Source: Pseudomonas tensinigenes (GTDB taxonomy: Bacteria > Pseudomonadota > Gammaproteobacteria > Pseudomonadales > Pseudomonadaceae). From it: a stretch of DNA of 64,000 bases. Positions within the stretch are counted from its first letter, which is position 1. Each line of letters begins with the position of its first letter. The stretch lies in NCBI RefSeq assembly GCF_014268445.2, contig NZ_CP077089.1, forward strand, positions 4,819,501 to 4,883,500. The letters run 5' to 3'. Shown one piece after another: positions 8,931 to 18,409 of the stretch. The notes beneath the pieces were generated by a model. That model saw only the letters and a list, made by a program, of their open reading frames with translations, was not told the origin of the DNA and searched no databases. The translations under genes and the position numbers were made by a program.

Positions 8931-8946
8931 CTGTATGAACATACAG
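8931..8946. promoter_or_regulatory. LexA (SOS) box
   Basis: CTGTATGAACATACAG matches the CTGT-N8-ACAG LexA operator exactly and has a symmetric AT-rich core. It sits 23 bp upstream of the ATG of the gene ending at 8590 (leftward), where it would block the promoter until RecA-driven LexA cleavage. Confidence 0.9.
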
Positions 8947-9018
8947 TAACCGAACAATCCGCAAAATGCCAAGGAATGGATGGCAGCGGCGACCGGCGGG
9001 ATGAACCACAAAAGCGGA

Positions 9019-9255
9019 TTAACCCAGAAACGCGACGACTTCATCAGCACTGAATGGCCAGCCCAGTTCAGCCCCGGTGTCGACACGACGCAGCACCGGA
9101 ATTCTCAGGCTGTATGCCGCATACCAAGACTCATCCTCAGCAATATCGACCAATTCAACCAGCAGGCCATGCTCGACAAGAGGCATCAGTTCGGCCTCGG
9201 CGACTTCACACAGATGGCATCCAAGGGTGCCAAACAGCTGACATTCAGGAGGCAT
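9019..9255 (-). CDS. Glutaredoxin-family protein (DUF836 type)
   Basis: The 78-residue protein begins MPPECQLFGTLGCHLCEVAE. It has a CHLC redox motif at the position of the glutaredoxin CxxC and a cis-Pro segment (SLRIPVLRR), so a thioredoxin-fold disulfide or scaffold role is likely. Such small glutaredoxin-like proteins are widespread in Pseudomonas and poorly characterised. It lies behind the SOS-controlled gene on the same strand but upstream of its LexA box, so it has its own promoter. Confidence 0.85.
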   Translation of the reverse strand: MPPECQLFGTLGCHLCEVAEAELMPLVEHGLLVELVDIAEDESWYAAYSLRIPVLRRVDTGAELGWPFSADEVVAFLG

Positions 9256-9463
9256 GATTGCTCAACCAAAAAATGAGTGGGCCTATTCTAGGCCCCACCT
9301 GAAAACCCGTCGAGCCACCGCCGCCCAAAGGCTCCAGCGCCCCGACAAAGGTTCACAGGCAAAACCCTGACGCAAATCAGTCCGCAGAAAAACCTTTTAC
9401 GCGATCCTCCCGGACTTTTTACCTCTACGCTTGAAAAGCCTGAATCTGACATCGGAGTGTCCA

Positions 9464-11176
9464 GTGTTTGCCAATCTGTTGATCATCCTCGCCTCGTCCC
9501 TTGTGGTGATTGCCCTGTTCCGTCGCCTGCGGTTGCCACCGGTTCTGGGTTATCTGTGCGTAGGATTGCTGGTCGGACCGAGTGCGTTCGACTGGGTCAA
9601 CGAGAGCGAACACTTGCCCGACGTCGCGGAGTTGGGGGTGGTGTTTCTGTTGTTTTCACTGGGTCTGGAGTTCTCCCTGTCGAAGATGATCGCGCTGCGC
9701 CAGGTCGTGTTCCGTCTCGGCAGTCAGCAGGTGCTGGTCAGCACCGCGCTGCTCGGGCTGCTATTGATGCTATTGGGCATGCCGATCACACCGGCGCTGT
9801 TGCTCGGCGCCGGGCTTTCGCTGTCATCGACTGCGATTGTGACCAAAGAGTTGGGCAGCCTTGGCGAGGTGTTCAGCAGCCACGGCCAGAATGCCGTTGG
9901 TGTTTTACTGTTTCAGGACGTTGTCGCGGTATTGCTGCTGACATTGGTGCCCGTGTTCGCCGGCAGCAGCGAGCAAGCCTGGTACTGGGCGCTGCCGCTG
10001 ACGCTGGCAAAAACCGTTGTGCTGTTTGTCGGGCTGCTACTGGCCAGTCGCTGGATACTGCCGAGGTTGTTCCATGAAGTGGCGGCGTCACGCTCGGCCG
10101 AGTTGTTCGTGCTGCTGGCACTGGTGATTGTGTTGTTGACCGCCTGGCTGACTCACCTGCTGGGCCTGTCCCCCGCCCTCGGTGCATTTCTGGCGGGGAT
10201 GTTGCTCGGTGAAAGCCACTATCGTCACCAGATCGAGGCCGACATCCGGCCATTTCGCGACATCCTTCTAGGTGTGTTTTTCGTCAGCATCGGCATGCTG
10301 ATCGACCTGCAACTGTTCGTCAGTCACAGCCTGCTGATTCTCGGACTTACCGTCGGTTTGATGGTGATCAAGGGCATCGTCGTCGCCTTGTTGGTGAAGT
10401 GGCGCGGCAGTGACAGCGAAACAGCGTGGCGCAGTGGTCTGGCGTTGGCCCAGGGAGGCGAGTTCTGCTTTGCCCTGATGGCGCAGATGCAACAAAACAG
10501 CATGATGCCCGAAGGGCTTGGCAACCTTCTGCTCGCGGCGACGTTCTGCTCGATGCTGCTGACGCCATTGTTGTTGCGCGCAGCACCCCGCGTCGCTGCA
10601 GGGCTGCACCGCAAACCCAATCAAGAGGCACAGATCGAAGAGATCAGTGCGCTCAACGCCGACCTCAACCAGCACGTGGTGATTTGCGGCTACGGCCGGG
10701 TCGGCCAATCCATCGGTCGTTTCCTGCGCAATGCCAAACAGCCTTATATCGCGCTGGACAATGACCCGGTACGGGTACAGGAAGCCGCCAGTGGGGAAAG
10801 TGACGTGCATTACGGCGACTCGTCGCGCGGCGAACTGCTGACTGCCGTTGGCCTGCTGCGCGCACGACTCTGTGTGATTGCCGTGGATCAAACCGACGTC
10901 GCCCTGCGCATTCTCAAGGAAGCACGCCGCCTCAATGATCAGGTGCCGATTCTGGTGCGCACCCGCGACGACAGCCAATTGGCGGAGCTCAAAGCCGCAG
11001 GCGCCACCGAAGTAGTGCCTGAGCTATTGGAATCCAGCCTCATGCTCGGCTCTCACGCCTTGATCATGCTCGGGTTGCCGGCGCGTCAGGTTCAGGAAAA
11101 AGTCGACCAGGTGCGAAGTGACCGTTATCGCCTGCTCCACGGCTTTTACCGTGGAGCCGACGATGAAGAGACCTAA
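9464..11176 (+). CDS. Kef-type cation:proton antiporter (CPA2) with TrkA-N domain
   Basis: The 570-residue inner-membrane protein has about 12 hydrophobic segments in its first 380 residues, including family segments PPVLGYLCVGLLVGP, LFSLGLEFSLSKM and LSLSSTAIVTKELG. A cytosolic RCK/TrkA-N nucleotide-binding domain follows (VVICGYGRVGQSIGRFL, with D in YIALDNDP). It probably exchanges K+ or Na+ for protons. The usual gene start is GTG 9464, with GGAG 8 bases upstream; an in-frame TTG at 9431 is less likely. The 3' end overlaps convergent amtB by 4 bp. Whether it is KefB- or KefC-like cannot be decided here. Confidence 0.9.
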   Translation: MFANLLIILASSLVVIALFRRLRLPPVLGYLCVGLLVGPSAFDWVNESEHLPDVAELGVVFLLFSLGLEFSLSKMIALRQVVFRLGSQQVLVSTALLGLLLMLLGMPITPALLLGAGLSLSSTAIVTKELGSLGEVFSSHGQNAVGVLLFQDVVAVLLLTLVPVFAGSSEQAWYWALPLTLAKTVVLFVGLLLASRWILPRLFHEVAASRSAELFVLLALVIVLLTAWLTHLLGLSPALGAFLAGMLLGESHYRHQIEADIRPFRDILLGVFFVSIGMLIDLQLFVSHSLLILGLTVGLMVIKGIVVALLVKWRGSDSETAWRSGLALAQGGEFCFALMAQMQQNSMMPEGLGNLLLAATFCSMLLTPLLLRAAPRVAAGLHRKPNQEAQIEEISALNADLNQHVVICGYGRVGQSIGRFLRNAKQPYIALDNDPVRVQEAASGESDVHYGDSSRGELLTAVGLLRARLCVIAVDQTDVALRILKEARRLNDQVPILVRTRDDSQLAELKAAGATEVVPELLESSLMLGSHALIMLGLPARQVQEKVDQVRSDRYRLLHGFYRGADDEET

Positions 11177-12381
11177 TCCTGGCTCACTGCGCCGATCTTG
11201 TGCAGCGACAGATCCGCGCCGTAATACTCTTGTTCCTGACTCAGGCGCAGCCCGTGCAACGCCTTGATCACGCCGTACACGACGAAGCCACCGATCAGCG
11301 CCACAGCGACACCGAGCGCGGTGCCGATCAACTGGCTGATCAGGCTGACGCCGCCAATACCGCCAAGCGCAGTCTGGCCGAAGATCCCGCAGGCAATCCC
11401 GCCCCAAACACCGCACAAGCCGTGCAATGGCCATACGCCCAACACATCATCTATGCGCCATTTCACCTGCGCGGCGGTAAAGCACCAGACGAACAGCGCG
11501 CCGGCAATTGCACCGGTCACCAGCGCCCCGACCGGATGCATCAGATCGGAGCCGGCACAGATTGCGACCAACCCGGCCAATGGGCCGTTGTGCAGAAAGC
11601 CCGGGTCATTGCGCCCGACGAGCAGCGCCGCCATGGTGCCGCCGACCATCGCCATCAACGAATTGACTGCTACCAGACCACTGACGCCCTGCAGCGTCTG
11701 CGCGCTCATCACGTTGAAGCCGAACCAGCCGACAATCAGAATCCACGAGCCCAATGCCAGAAAGGGAATGCTCGACGGTGCGAAGGCCACCAGGCGACCG
11801 TCGCGATAACGGCCATTGCGCGGCCCCAGCAACAGCACCGCCGCCAGCGCCAGCCAACCGCCCATGGCATGCACCACCACGGAACCGGCGAAATCATGGA
11901 AAGCGGCACCGAACTGCGCCGTCAGCCACGCTTGCAGACCGTAGTTGCCGTTCCAGATCATGCCTTCGAAAAACGGATAGATGAACGCAACGATCAACGC
12001 CGTGGCGCACAATTGCGGCACAAAACGCGCGCGCTCGGCGATACCGCCGGAAATGATCGCCGGGATCGCAGCGGCAAAGGTCAGCAGGAAGAAAAACTTC
12101 ACCAGTCCATAACCGTGATCGGCACTCAACACCGCCGCCGGCTGCATGAAGGTCACACCATAGGAGATCCAATAGCCTATAAAGAAATAGGCCAAGGTCG
12201 AGACGGCGAAATCACTGAGAATCTTCGACAGCGCATTGACCTGGTTTTTCTGACGGACCGTACCAACCTCCAGAAAGGCGAAACCGGCGTGCATCGCCAG
12301 TACCATCACTGCACCGATCAGAATGAACAGGGTATTGGAGCTGTGAACCAGGGTGTCCACAGCGCTTTGCAGATTTTCCAT
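11173..12381 (-). CDS. amtB: Ammonium transporter AmtB
   Basis: The 402-residue protein has the 11-helix Amt pattern and family sequences: FAFLEVGTVRQKNQVN, DFAGSVVVHAMGGWLAL (which contains the pore His), and LHGLCGVWGGIACGIFG (second His, ammonium-transporter signature). It conducts ammonia/ammonium across the inner membrane. No glnK gene is adjacent, unlike the glnK-amtB operon found elsewhere in Pseudomonas, so this is probably an additional Amt paralogue. No N-terminal signal peptide precedes the first helix. Confidence 0.93.
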   Translation of the reverse strand: MENLQSAVDTLVHSSNTLFILIGAVMVLAMHAGFAFLEVGTVRQKNQVNALSKILSDFAVSTLAYFFIGYWISYGVTFMQPAAVLSADHGYGLVKFFFLLTFAAAIPAIISGGIAERARFVPQLCATALIVAFIYPFFEGMIWNGNYGLQAWLTAQFGAAFHDFAGSVVVHAMGGWLALAAVLLLGPRNGRYRDGRLVAFAPSSIPFLALGSWILIVGWFGFNVMSAQTLQGVSGLVAVNSLMAMVGGTMAALLVGRNDPGFLHNGPLAGLVAICAGSDLMHPVGALVTGAIAGALFVWCFTAAQVKWRIDDVLGVWPLHGLCGVWGGIACGIFGQTALGGIGGVSLISQLIGTALGVAVALIGGFVVYGVIKALHGLRLSQEQEYYGADLSLHKIGAVSQD

Positions 12382-12686
12382 AAGCAGGCAGACCTAAAGG
12401 CGAAAAAGGCACCAAAGCGGTTCATGCGCACATTTCATGCACCAAGTTGCGACCACGCAGTCATGGAACCGGATGTCCGGCGAACTGCTTTGGCGCACAA
12501 GGTCGATGTCCTGACACGAACCGGCATTGTTTGGGATAAGGTTTCTCAAGGCGCACGCCCGGCAACAGCGCACAACCGCAGGACGACGCACCACGACACA
12601 GCAAAAGTTGTACCAGTCATTTGTACTGAACCTTCGCGCAAGGCTCATACTCGAACGCTTCAGACGTCACTTACGGAGATCCACCC
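12382..12686. other. Intergenic region between amtB and the yqjD-type operon
   Basis: About 305 bases between two divergent genes, holding both promoters. A GGAG ribosome site precedes ATG 12687. I see no repeat, RNA gene or convincing sigma-54 site. Confidence 0.5.
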
Positions 12687-13001
12687 ATGGCCAGCATCAA
12701 GGCAAAGACTGCTCAAGAAATTCTCATGAACGACTTCCAGACCCTGGTCGCCGACACCGAACGCTTGCTCGAGCACACCGCCACCCTGGCCGGCGATCAG
12801 GCTGATGAGCTGCGCGAGCAGATCCACGACAGCCTGCTGCGCGCCCGCGAAACCCTGAAACTGACCGAAGACACCCTGCGTGATCGCGGTCAGGCTGCGG
12901 TCACTGCCACTGAAGATTACGTGTCGGCCAACCCTTGGCAGGCCGTCGGCATTGCTGCCGGTGTCGGCTTCCTGATCGGCCTGCTGGCCACTCGGCGCTG
13001 A
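12687..13001 (+). CDS. ElaB/YqjD/DUF883-family membrane-anchored protein
   Basis: This 104-residue protein has a long amphipathic helix (residues 10-75, rich in Glu, Ala, Leu) and a C-terminal membrane helix ending GVGFLIGLLATRR, preceded by the family motif YVSANPWQAVGIAAG. In E. coli, YqjD and ElaB anchor ribosomes to the inner membrane in stationary phase under RpoS. It is first in a three-gene operon with YqjE- and YqjK-like genes, the same order as yqjD-yqjE-yqjK in enterobacteria. Confidence 0.9.
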   Translation: MASIKAKTAQEILMNDFQTLVADTERLLEHTATLAGDQADELREQIHDSLLRARETLKLTEDTLRDRGQAAVTATEDYVSANPWQAVGIAAGVGFLIGLLATRR

Positions 13002-13003
13002 TT

Positions 13004-13390
13004 ATGTCGATCGGTGAATCCGGCCCGACTGCGGGCACCGCCTCTTCCACGCGGCGCTTGGGCGCCGCCGTTCTGGGTCTGCTGCACAGCCATGTCGAGT
13101 TGTTCGGCATCGAATTGCAGGAGCAGAAATCCCGGACCGTCAGCCTGTTGCTGTTTGCAGGTCTGGCCTTGGTCTTTGCCCTGTTGCTGCTGGTGGGTTT
13201 ATCGACCTTGGTCATGATCGTGTTCTGGGACACTTATCGCCTGGCCGCGATCATCGGCCTGTGCGTTTTCTATACCTTGGCCTCGATCTTCTGCGGACTG
13301 CGCCTCAAGGCTGCAATCTTCGATGAGTCCTCGCCTTTCCACGGCACGCTCGAAGAGCTGGCCAACGACCGGGAGCGCCTGCTGCCATGA
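13004..13390 (+). CDS. YqjE / phage holin family membrane protein
   Basis: The 128-residue protein has an N-terminal amphipathic region (LLHSHVELFGIELQEQKSRT) and two strong membrane helices (residues about 47-72 and 78-100). It matches the YqjE/holin_3_6 pattern. It starts 2 bp after the upstream stop and overlaps the next gene by 4 bp (ATGA). The name 'holin' reflects fold resemblance only; the role is probably in the envelope. Confidence 0.88.
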   Translation: MSIGESGPTAGTASSTRRLGAAVLGLLHSHVELFGIELQEQKSRTVSLLLFAGLALVFALLLLVGLSTLVMIVFWDTYRLAAIIGLCVFYTLASIFCGLRLKAAIFDESSPFHGTLEELANDRERLLP

Positions 13391-13725
13391 GCCTGCCTGA
13401 ACTGCCACACAACAGCTCTCGCCGGGAAATGCGCAAGGCGCTGATCCGCCTGCGCATGGAAATGCATCGACAGGAAATTCGCCATGAAGCCGGGCAAGTC
13501 CTGCAACCACTGCAACGCATGCGCGGCATGACGCAAAACTTGCAGGGCGGTCTGGGGATCAAGCACGCGCCGTTATGGGGTGTGGCGGCTGTGACGCTGC
13601 TGGGTTTCATCACCGGCAAAGGTGCCAAAAGCGGCGGCGTGGGTGGTTTGACCCGATTGGTTCGTCTTGGCACAAGTCTTGGCCCGCTGATCAAAATGGT
13701 CATGCAAAACTCCGGCAAACGCTGA
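13387..13725 (+). CDS. YqjK-like small protein, third gene of the operon
   Basis: The 112-residue protein is very basic in its first half (SSRREMRKALIRLRMEMHRQ) with a hydrophobic stretch at WGVAAVTLLGFITGKG, so it could be membrane-associated through one helix. It starts at an ATGA overlap with the YqjE-like gene. Its position is that of yqjK, but sequence similarity to E. coli YqjK is not obvious, so the name is positional. Function unknown. Confidence 0.75.
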   Translation: MSLPELPHNSSRREMRKALIRLRMEMHRQEIRHEAGQVLQPLQRMRGMTQNLQGGLGIKHAPLWGVAAVTLLGFITGKGAKSGGVGGLTRLVRLGTSLGPLIKMVMQNSGKR

Positions 13726-13849
13726 AGTACCGCATCTGGCCACATTCTTGCAACATTCCCGGGATGGACCTCTTTGACCAAGAGGTTCAATCCTGAACGC
13801 CTATCCGGTCGACAGGTTCAACCAGAACAAGAACGACTAAGGAGGCTCC

Positions 13850-15013
13850 GTGATCGACGGGCAACCGCTCGCCTGCTTTCAACCCTTCATCGATACCGCC
13901 ACCGGCCGGATTGCCGGCGTCGAAGCACTGGGCCGGCTGCGCCAGGCCGATGGACAACTGGTGTCGGTCGGGCCGCTGTTCGCCGACCCGCGCACTCCCG
14001 CCATCGCCTTGCGCCGTCTCGACCGACAGATCCGCGACAATGCCTTGAGCCGCCTGCATGAAGCGCCCTCGGACTGGTTTCTCAGCCTCAACATGTCGCC
14101 GCGCTGGATCAGCCGCTTGCGCCCCGAACAAGCGCTGCCAAGTCTCAAGCAAATCGCGCGACACCTTGTCGATCCACAGCGCATCGTTTTCGAGATCACT
14201 GAACTGGGCGGCAACGGCCAACGTCTGGCCGAAGTGGTCGCGCGTTATCGCGAGGCCGGGGCACGAATCGCCATTGATGATTTTGGTGCAGGCTATTCAC
14301 AACTGGATCGGGTACTGGCGCTGCAACCGGACATTCTCAAACTCGACATGCGCCTGTTTCAGGCCGCCGCACTCGGTGGGCCGAGCAGTGATGTGGTCAA
14401 GGCGTTGGCGCAGATGGCCGAAAAGACCGGTTGCTGGATTATCGCTGAAGGCGTCGAAACCGAGGCGCAGTTGAATTTCGCTCTGGAGTGCGGATCGCGG
14501 TACGTGCAGGGTTTTCTGTTCGCTCGGGCGCAGGAAGCTTTTTACCCCACAGACGCTTTTGTGCAACGCTTCGCCGAACTGCGTCAACGCTATGTCCGGC
14601 AGAAACTGGCAGAACGGGCCCGCTTGATGCAAATGCGTCAGCAACTGGGCGAATTGATGACCATTCTGCAGAACTGGGCGCAAGCTCACGCACCGCTGAG
14701 CGCATTGCCACAACTGGACGCCTTTCCATGGCTGCTGCGGTTCTATCAATGCGACCGCCACGGCACGCAACTGACACCTAATCTGGAATGGCGGCACAGT
14801 GGCTGGATCGCCGACAATCGCTATCTGGGGCACAACTGGTCATGGCGTCCGTACTTCTATCATTTACTCGCTGAAGGCTGGGAGGAGCGGCGCCTGACGC
14901 TGTCCAACACCTACCGCGATGCAACCAGCAACCAGTATTGCCTGACGGCCGGGCAGTTCTTCGACAATGGCGAACGTCTGCTGCTGATCGACATTGATGC
15001 TGCAGGGCTGTAG
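13850..15013 (+). CDS. EAL-domain c-di-GMP phosphodiesterase with YkuI-like C-terminus
   Basis: The 387-residue cytosolic protein starts with an EAL domain (residues 1-240) that keeps the catalytic set: E25-A-L27 in GVEALGRL, Asn in LSLNMSPRW, Glu in FEITELGG, the DD pair in AIDDFGAGYSQ, Lys in ILKLDM, and Glu in IIAEGVETE. It should therefore hydrolyse c-di-GMP. The C-terminal 120 residues (FPWLLRFYQCD, WSWRPYFYHLLAEGW) look like the Cache/PAS-like YkuI_C sensing domain. The start is GTG 13850, with an excellent AAGGAGG ribosome site. No GGDEF or membrane helix is present. Confidence 0.9.
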   Translation: MIDGQPLACFQPFIDTATGRIAGVEALGRLRQADGQLVSVGPLFADPRTPAIALRRLDRQIRDNALSRLHEAPSDWFLSLNMSPRWISRLRPEQALPSLKQIARHLVDPQRIVFEITELGGNGQRLAEVVARYREAGARIAIDDFGAGYSQLDRVLALQPDILKLDMRLFQAAALGGPSSDVVKALAQMAEKTGCWIIAEGVETEAQLNFALECGSRYVQGFLFARAQEAFYPTDAFVQRFAELRQRYVRQKLAERARLMQMRQQLGELMTILQNWAQAHAPLSALPQLDAFPWLLRFYQCDRHGTQLTPNLEWRHSGWIADNRYLGHNWSWRPYFYHLLAEGWEERRLTLSNTYRDATSNQYCLTAGQFFDNGERLLLIDIDAAGL

Positions 15014-15130
15014 TTGCGCTTGCAGGCTCAGAGCCGAACCGGGAAGCTAGGGCGAGCGTTGCCCATTAAGTTTCCACACCACAACGGGGAAACTAATTGG
15101 CCCCCAGTCACCTGTCGGAGAGAATCAGCC

Positions 15131-16459
15131 TTGGATTGGCAAACCCTGCTCAACCGCGAACGTCTCGGAAAGCCCCTGCACAGCCCGCAAGAACTTGGCC
15201 GCAGTCCTTTTCACAAAGACCATGACCGCATCATCTTCTCCGGGGCCTTTCGGCGTCTGGGCCGAAAAACCCAAGTGCATCCGGTCACCAGTAACGACCA
15301 CATTCACACACGCCTGACCCACTCGCTGGAGGTCAGTTGTGTCGGCCGCTCGCTGGGCATGCGCGTCGGCGAAACACTGCGCAGCGCCCTGCCACAATGG
15401 TGCGACCCCAGCGATCTGGGCATGGTGGTGCAATCGGCATGTCTGGCCCATGACATCGGCAACCCGCCGTTCGGTCACTCCGGCGAAGATGCCATTCGCC
15501 ACTGGTTCCAACAGGCAGCCGGGCGTGGCTGGCTGGACGGCATGAGCGAAGCCGAGCGCGGCGACTTCCTCAATTTCGAAGGCAACGCCCAAGGCTTTCG
15601 CGTGCTCACTCAGCTTGAATACCATCAATTCGACGGCGGCACCCGCCTGACCTACGCCACCCTCGGCACCTATCTGAAATACCCGTGGACGGCCCGTCAC
15701 GCCGACTCCCTCGGTTACAAGAAACACAAGTTCGGCTGTTATCAGAGCGAACTGCCGCTGCTGGAGCAAATCGCTCAGAAGCTGGGCCTGCCGCAACTGG
15801 AAGAGCAACGCTGGGCGCGCCATCCGCTGGTCTACCTGATGGAGGCGGCGGACGACATCTGCTACGCCTTGATCGACCTGGAAGACGGTCTTGAAATGGA
15901 GTTGCTGGAGTACGCTGAGGTCGAATCGCTGTTACTCGGATTGGTGGGCGATGATCTGCCGGAAACCTATCGTCAGCTAGGCCCGCAGGATTCACGACGA
16001 CGCAAGCTCGCCATCCTGCGTGGCAAGGCCATCGAACATCTGACCAACGCAGCGGCGCGAGCGTTTGTCGAGCAACAGGACGCACTGCTCGCCGGCACGC
16101 TGCATGGCGATCTGGTCGAGCACATGCATGGCCCGGCCAAGCGCTGTGTGTTGAACGCCAAAGACATTGCCCGCAAGAAAATCTTTCAGGACAAGCGCAA
16201 GACCCTGCACGAAATCGGTGCCTACACGACGCTGGAGATTCTCCTCAACTCCTTCTGCGGCGCCGCGCTGGAGCAACACAACGGTCGCACGCCATCGTTC
16301 AAGAGTCGGCGCATCCTCGACTTGCTCGGTAATAACGCACCGGATCCGCAGGGTTCTTTGCATACGTCGTTTTTGCGCATGATCGATTTCATCGCCGGCA
16401 TGACCGACAGCTACGCCAGCGACATGGCGCTGGAGATGACCGGTCGTTCCAGTCACTGA
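15131..16459 (+). CDS. dgt: Deoxyguanosinetriphosphate triphosphohydrolase-like protein
   Basis: dGTPases split dNTPs into deoxynucleoside and tripolyphosphate and help set dNTP pools. The 442-residue protein has the HD metal site: His in [18 protein letters not shown] and the HD pair in [16 protein letters not shown]. The start is taken as TTG 15131 ([13 protein letters not shown]), preceded by GGAGAG; the frame is open to 15014 but the extra sequence is unlike the family. The length fits the Pseudomonas dGTPase family (about 443). It is the last chromosomal gene before the island. Confidence 0.9.
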   Translation: MDWQTLLNRERLGKPLHSPQELGRSPFHKDHDRIIFSGAFRRLGRKTQVHPVTSNDHIHTRLTHSLEVSCVGRSLGMRVGETLRSALPQWCDPSDLGMVVQSACLAHDIGNPPFGHSGEDAIRHWFQQAAGRGWLDGMSEAERGDFLNFEGNAQGFRVLTQLEYHQFDGGTRLTYATLGTYLKYPWTARHADSLGYKKHKFGCYQSELPLLEQIAQKLGLPQLEEQRWARHPLVYLMEAADDICYALIDLEDGLEMELLEYAEVESLLLGLVGDDLPETYRQLGPQDSRRRKLAILRGKAIEHLTNAAARAFVEQQDALLAGTLHGDLVEHMHGPAKRCVLNAKDIARKKIFQDKRKTLHEIGAYTTLEILLNSFCGAALEQHNGRTPSFKSRRILDLLGNNAPDPQGSLHTSFLRMIDFIAGMTDSYASDMALEMTGRSSH

Positions 16460-16465
16460 CCCGAA

Positions 16466-16504
16466 CGCATTCAACCTGCCGATAGCGTCGGCCGGTTGAA
16501 TGCG
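16466..16504 (+). terminator. Hairpin after dgt
   Basis: CGCATTCAACC and GGTTGAATGCG form a perfect 11-bp stem with a GC-rich inner loop, seven bases after the dgt stop. There is no long T-run, so termination strength is uncertain. Confidence 0.55.
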
Positions 16505-16845
16505 CAATGATCACTTTCTTGACCGGGAACCTGGATTGACACTTGCCTATTTCGAATAATTCTGTGGCAGGATGCAGCGGCGAAAAATACAAACAACAAG
16601 CGACTGTCCCGACCATTTAAACATTGAACAAAAAGCCATTTACAGCCAGCACTTGCAAAACATTCACGACCAACTATAAGCCGATGAACACCCTGCACTT
16701 CCTTACGTCATACCTAGTTTGATCGTAGTCCCTTTCCTCATTAGCTGTAGGAACAATCCGATAACACGACTGGAGCCAAGTCAGCTCATGCGAGCGCTCA
16801 TTCAACTGAGCTAAGGTGCGCGCTTTATTCGTGCTTGTATGGGAC
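16505..16845. other. Left chromosomal flank of the island, probably the former upstream region of the BvgA-like regulator gene
   Basis: No gene is supported. The last bases (tatgggac) directly before the left repeat would, if rejoined to 43727, place GGGA 8 bases ahead of the regulator start codon. This suggests that the promoter and ribosome site of the regulator at 43733 were stranded here by the insertion. Confidence 0.5.
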
Positions 16846-16856
16846 TTGATTATGAA
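16846..16856. repeat. attL core of the island
   Basis: TTGATTATGAA, followed by gTCC, matches the sequence at 43727 (TTGATTATGAA then cTCC). One mismatch in 15 bases marks the change from chromosomal to island sequence on one side. Confidence 0.7.
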
Positions 16857-16939
16857 GTCCATAGGCCACGCCAGATTTCAGCGACCACCATCATAAACCC
16901 CGTAATTGCTGGGATATTTTCGACTTCACGATCTCAAAA

Positions 16940-17020
16940 TACCCCTTTTTTTCATTGTTCGCTAGAAAATTATGGGGTACTTTTGGGGTATCCATCGCCA
17001 GACAACCCCGCGGATACCCC
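16940..17020. promoter_or_regulatory. GGGGTA repeats, candidate integrase arm sites and int operator
   Basis: Four copies of GGGGTA occur within 81 bp: inverted at 16940-16945 and 17015-17020, direct at 16974-16979 and 16985-16990. The last pair extends to GGGGTATCC/GGATACCCC, a 9-bp inverted repeat that ends one base before the integrase ATG. A similar direct pair is at the right end (43646-43663). This fits arm-type binding by the integrase and autoregulation of int. Confidence 0.5.
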
Positions 17021-17021
17021 A

Positions 17022-18323
17022 ATGCAGAAACCACTTACACCAGTCATCCGGCGTCAGGCCGACAGCGATGAAAACATTGCACTTATAATCAAAGAACTGC
17101 AAAAGCCCGGCAAGTATTCCGAAGGAACTATCCGAGGCCTTTACTTGCAAGTTAGTGGCACTTCCCAACTTTGGAGATTCAAGTTTCTGCTGGACGGTAA
17201 AGAAGGTCTGTTCGCCATCGGTGCTTACCCGGACATATCGATCGCCAAAGCGCGAGAACTTGCACAGGAAGCGCGCACCGCAGTTGCCAATGGCATCGCA
17301 CCGAAGCGCGCCCGAGCGATCAAGGAAGAAGCACAACGCATTCAGGAGGGCTGGATCTTTACCAAGATCGCCGAGCAATGGCTCGAATTCAACGCCGGCC
17401 TGGCACCGAAGACCCTTTCCGGCCACCGCGGTGTACTGAAGAACCACCTCTACCCCGTTGTAGGCAACATGCCGGTGGCCGACATCGCCGTCAGCCAGGT
17501 GAAGACCATCCTGGATCGCCTCGCCCACTCGCCGACCATGGCCCGCCATTCACTGACCTTGCTACGCATGATCCTCGACCACGCCATGAACCACGAACTG
17601 GTCGACAAGAACGTGGCCGTGGGGCGAGGCGGGCTGCTGAAGAAGCACAAGACGGTGCACCGCGCCGCTCTTGAATCCCCGGAAGACCTCACCGAGTTCC
17701 TGCGCCGGCTGAACAACTTCGTTGCGTACAACGACAGCGTGATTTCAGCGTTGTGGATGCTGGTCCTGCTGCCCGTGCGCCCCGCCGAACTCGCCGCGAT
17801 GAAGTGGGAACAGATCGACCTCGACAAGGCCGAGTGGCGCTTCGTGGTGCCAAAGACCGGGCAACCCCTTATTGTTCCCTTACCATCGCAGGCTGTCGGG
17901 CAATTGCGTGCACTGCAAGAACACAGCCGGGCACTCAACAAGAAAGCAGTGCCCAACTCTTCACCTTTCGGCAATACCGCCGCGAGCGAACAAGTCGACC
18001 CGCCGACCTGGGTATTTCCTTCCGCAGCGAAGTTCGGCGTGCCCATCTCCGCCGATACGCTGCTGGTGCGTATGCGCACAGGGCTTGGCTATGAACGCGG
18101 CACCATCACCAGCCACGGCTTCCGCTCGACATTCCGCACCCTCGGACACGAGATTTTGAAACTCGACCCGATCGTCCTTGAGCTGTGCCTGGGCCACCGC
18201 ATGCCCGGAGCACTGGGCGCCACCTATGCACGGGCACAGCTGCTAGATCAGCGACGCGAGGCGATGCAGAAGTGGGCGGACTATATCGAGGAACTATGGG
18301 CAGAGGTCACTGGTGTGGCTTGA
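17022..18323 (+). CDS. int: Tyrosine recombinase / P4-type integrase
   Basis: The 433-residue enzyme has the N-terminal DUF4102-type arm-binding domain (LYLQVSGTSQLWRFKFLLDG, IGAYPDISIAKAREL), a SAM-like core-binding domain (residues about 120-215) and a catalytic domain with Arg in LLPVRPAELAAM, HxxR in TSHGFRSTFRT, His in LCLGHRM and the nucleophile Tyr in GATYARAQ. ATG 17022 is used because the frame upstream covers the left attachment core and the GGGGTA sites. It catalyses integration and, with AlpA, excision of the island. Confidence 0.93.
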   Translation: MQKPLTPVIRRQADSDENIALIIKELQKPGKYSEGTIRGLYLQVSGTSQLWRFKFLLDGKEGLFAIGAYPDISIAKARELAQEARTAVANGIAPKRARAIKEEAQRIQEGWIFTKIAEQWLEFNAGLAPKTLSGHRGVLKNHLYPVVGNMPVADIAVSQVKTILDRLAHSPTMARHSLTLLRMILDHAMNHELVDKNVAVGRGGLLKKHKTVHRAALESPEDLTEFLRRLNNFVAYNDSVISALWMLVLLPVRPAELAAMKWEQIDLDKAEWRFVVPKTGQPLIVPLPSQAVGQLRALQEHSRALNKKAVPNSSPFGNTAASEQVDPPTWVFPSAAKFGVPISADTLLVRMRTGLGYERGTITSHGFRSTFRTLGHEILKLDPIVLELCLGHRMPGALGATYARAQLLDQRREAMQKWADYIEELWAEVTGVA

Positions 18324-18393
18324 GTGCCGTAAATGACAGGTACGTGAGGGTGAACGCGGAAAATCTGCCCTTAGAGTCAGGAAAAAAGCATAG

Positions 18394-18409
18394 CTTAGAT
18401 CGATCTAAG
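18394..18409. repeat. Perfect 16-bp palindrome
   Basis: CTTAGATCGATCTAAG is fully self-complementary and lies 71 bp after the integrase stop codon. Confidence 0.7.

Noticed and set aside
12401..12416. GG-N10-GC pattern upstream of amtB as a sigma-54 promoter
   Set aside because: The -24 and -12 elements match the consensus poorly, and the site is too near the start codon (20 bp) to leave room for a leader.
11200..12729. A 509-codon open frame opposite amtB
   Set aside because: It is antisense to a complete, motif-rich amtB gene; its composition (Gln, Arg, His rich) is typical of a shadow frame in GC-rich DNA.
16505..16845. A tRNA gene as the island's attachment site
   Set aside because: No cloverleaf-forming sequence or tRNA 3' end was found next to the integrase. 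The repeat instead matches the start of the regulator gene at 43733.
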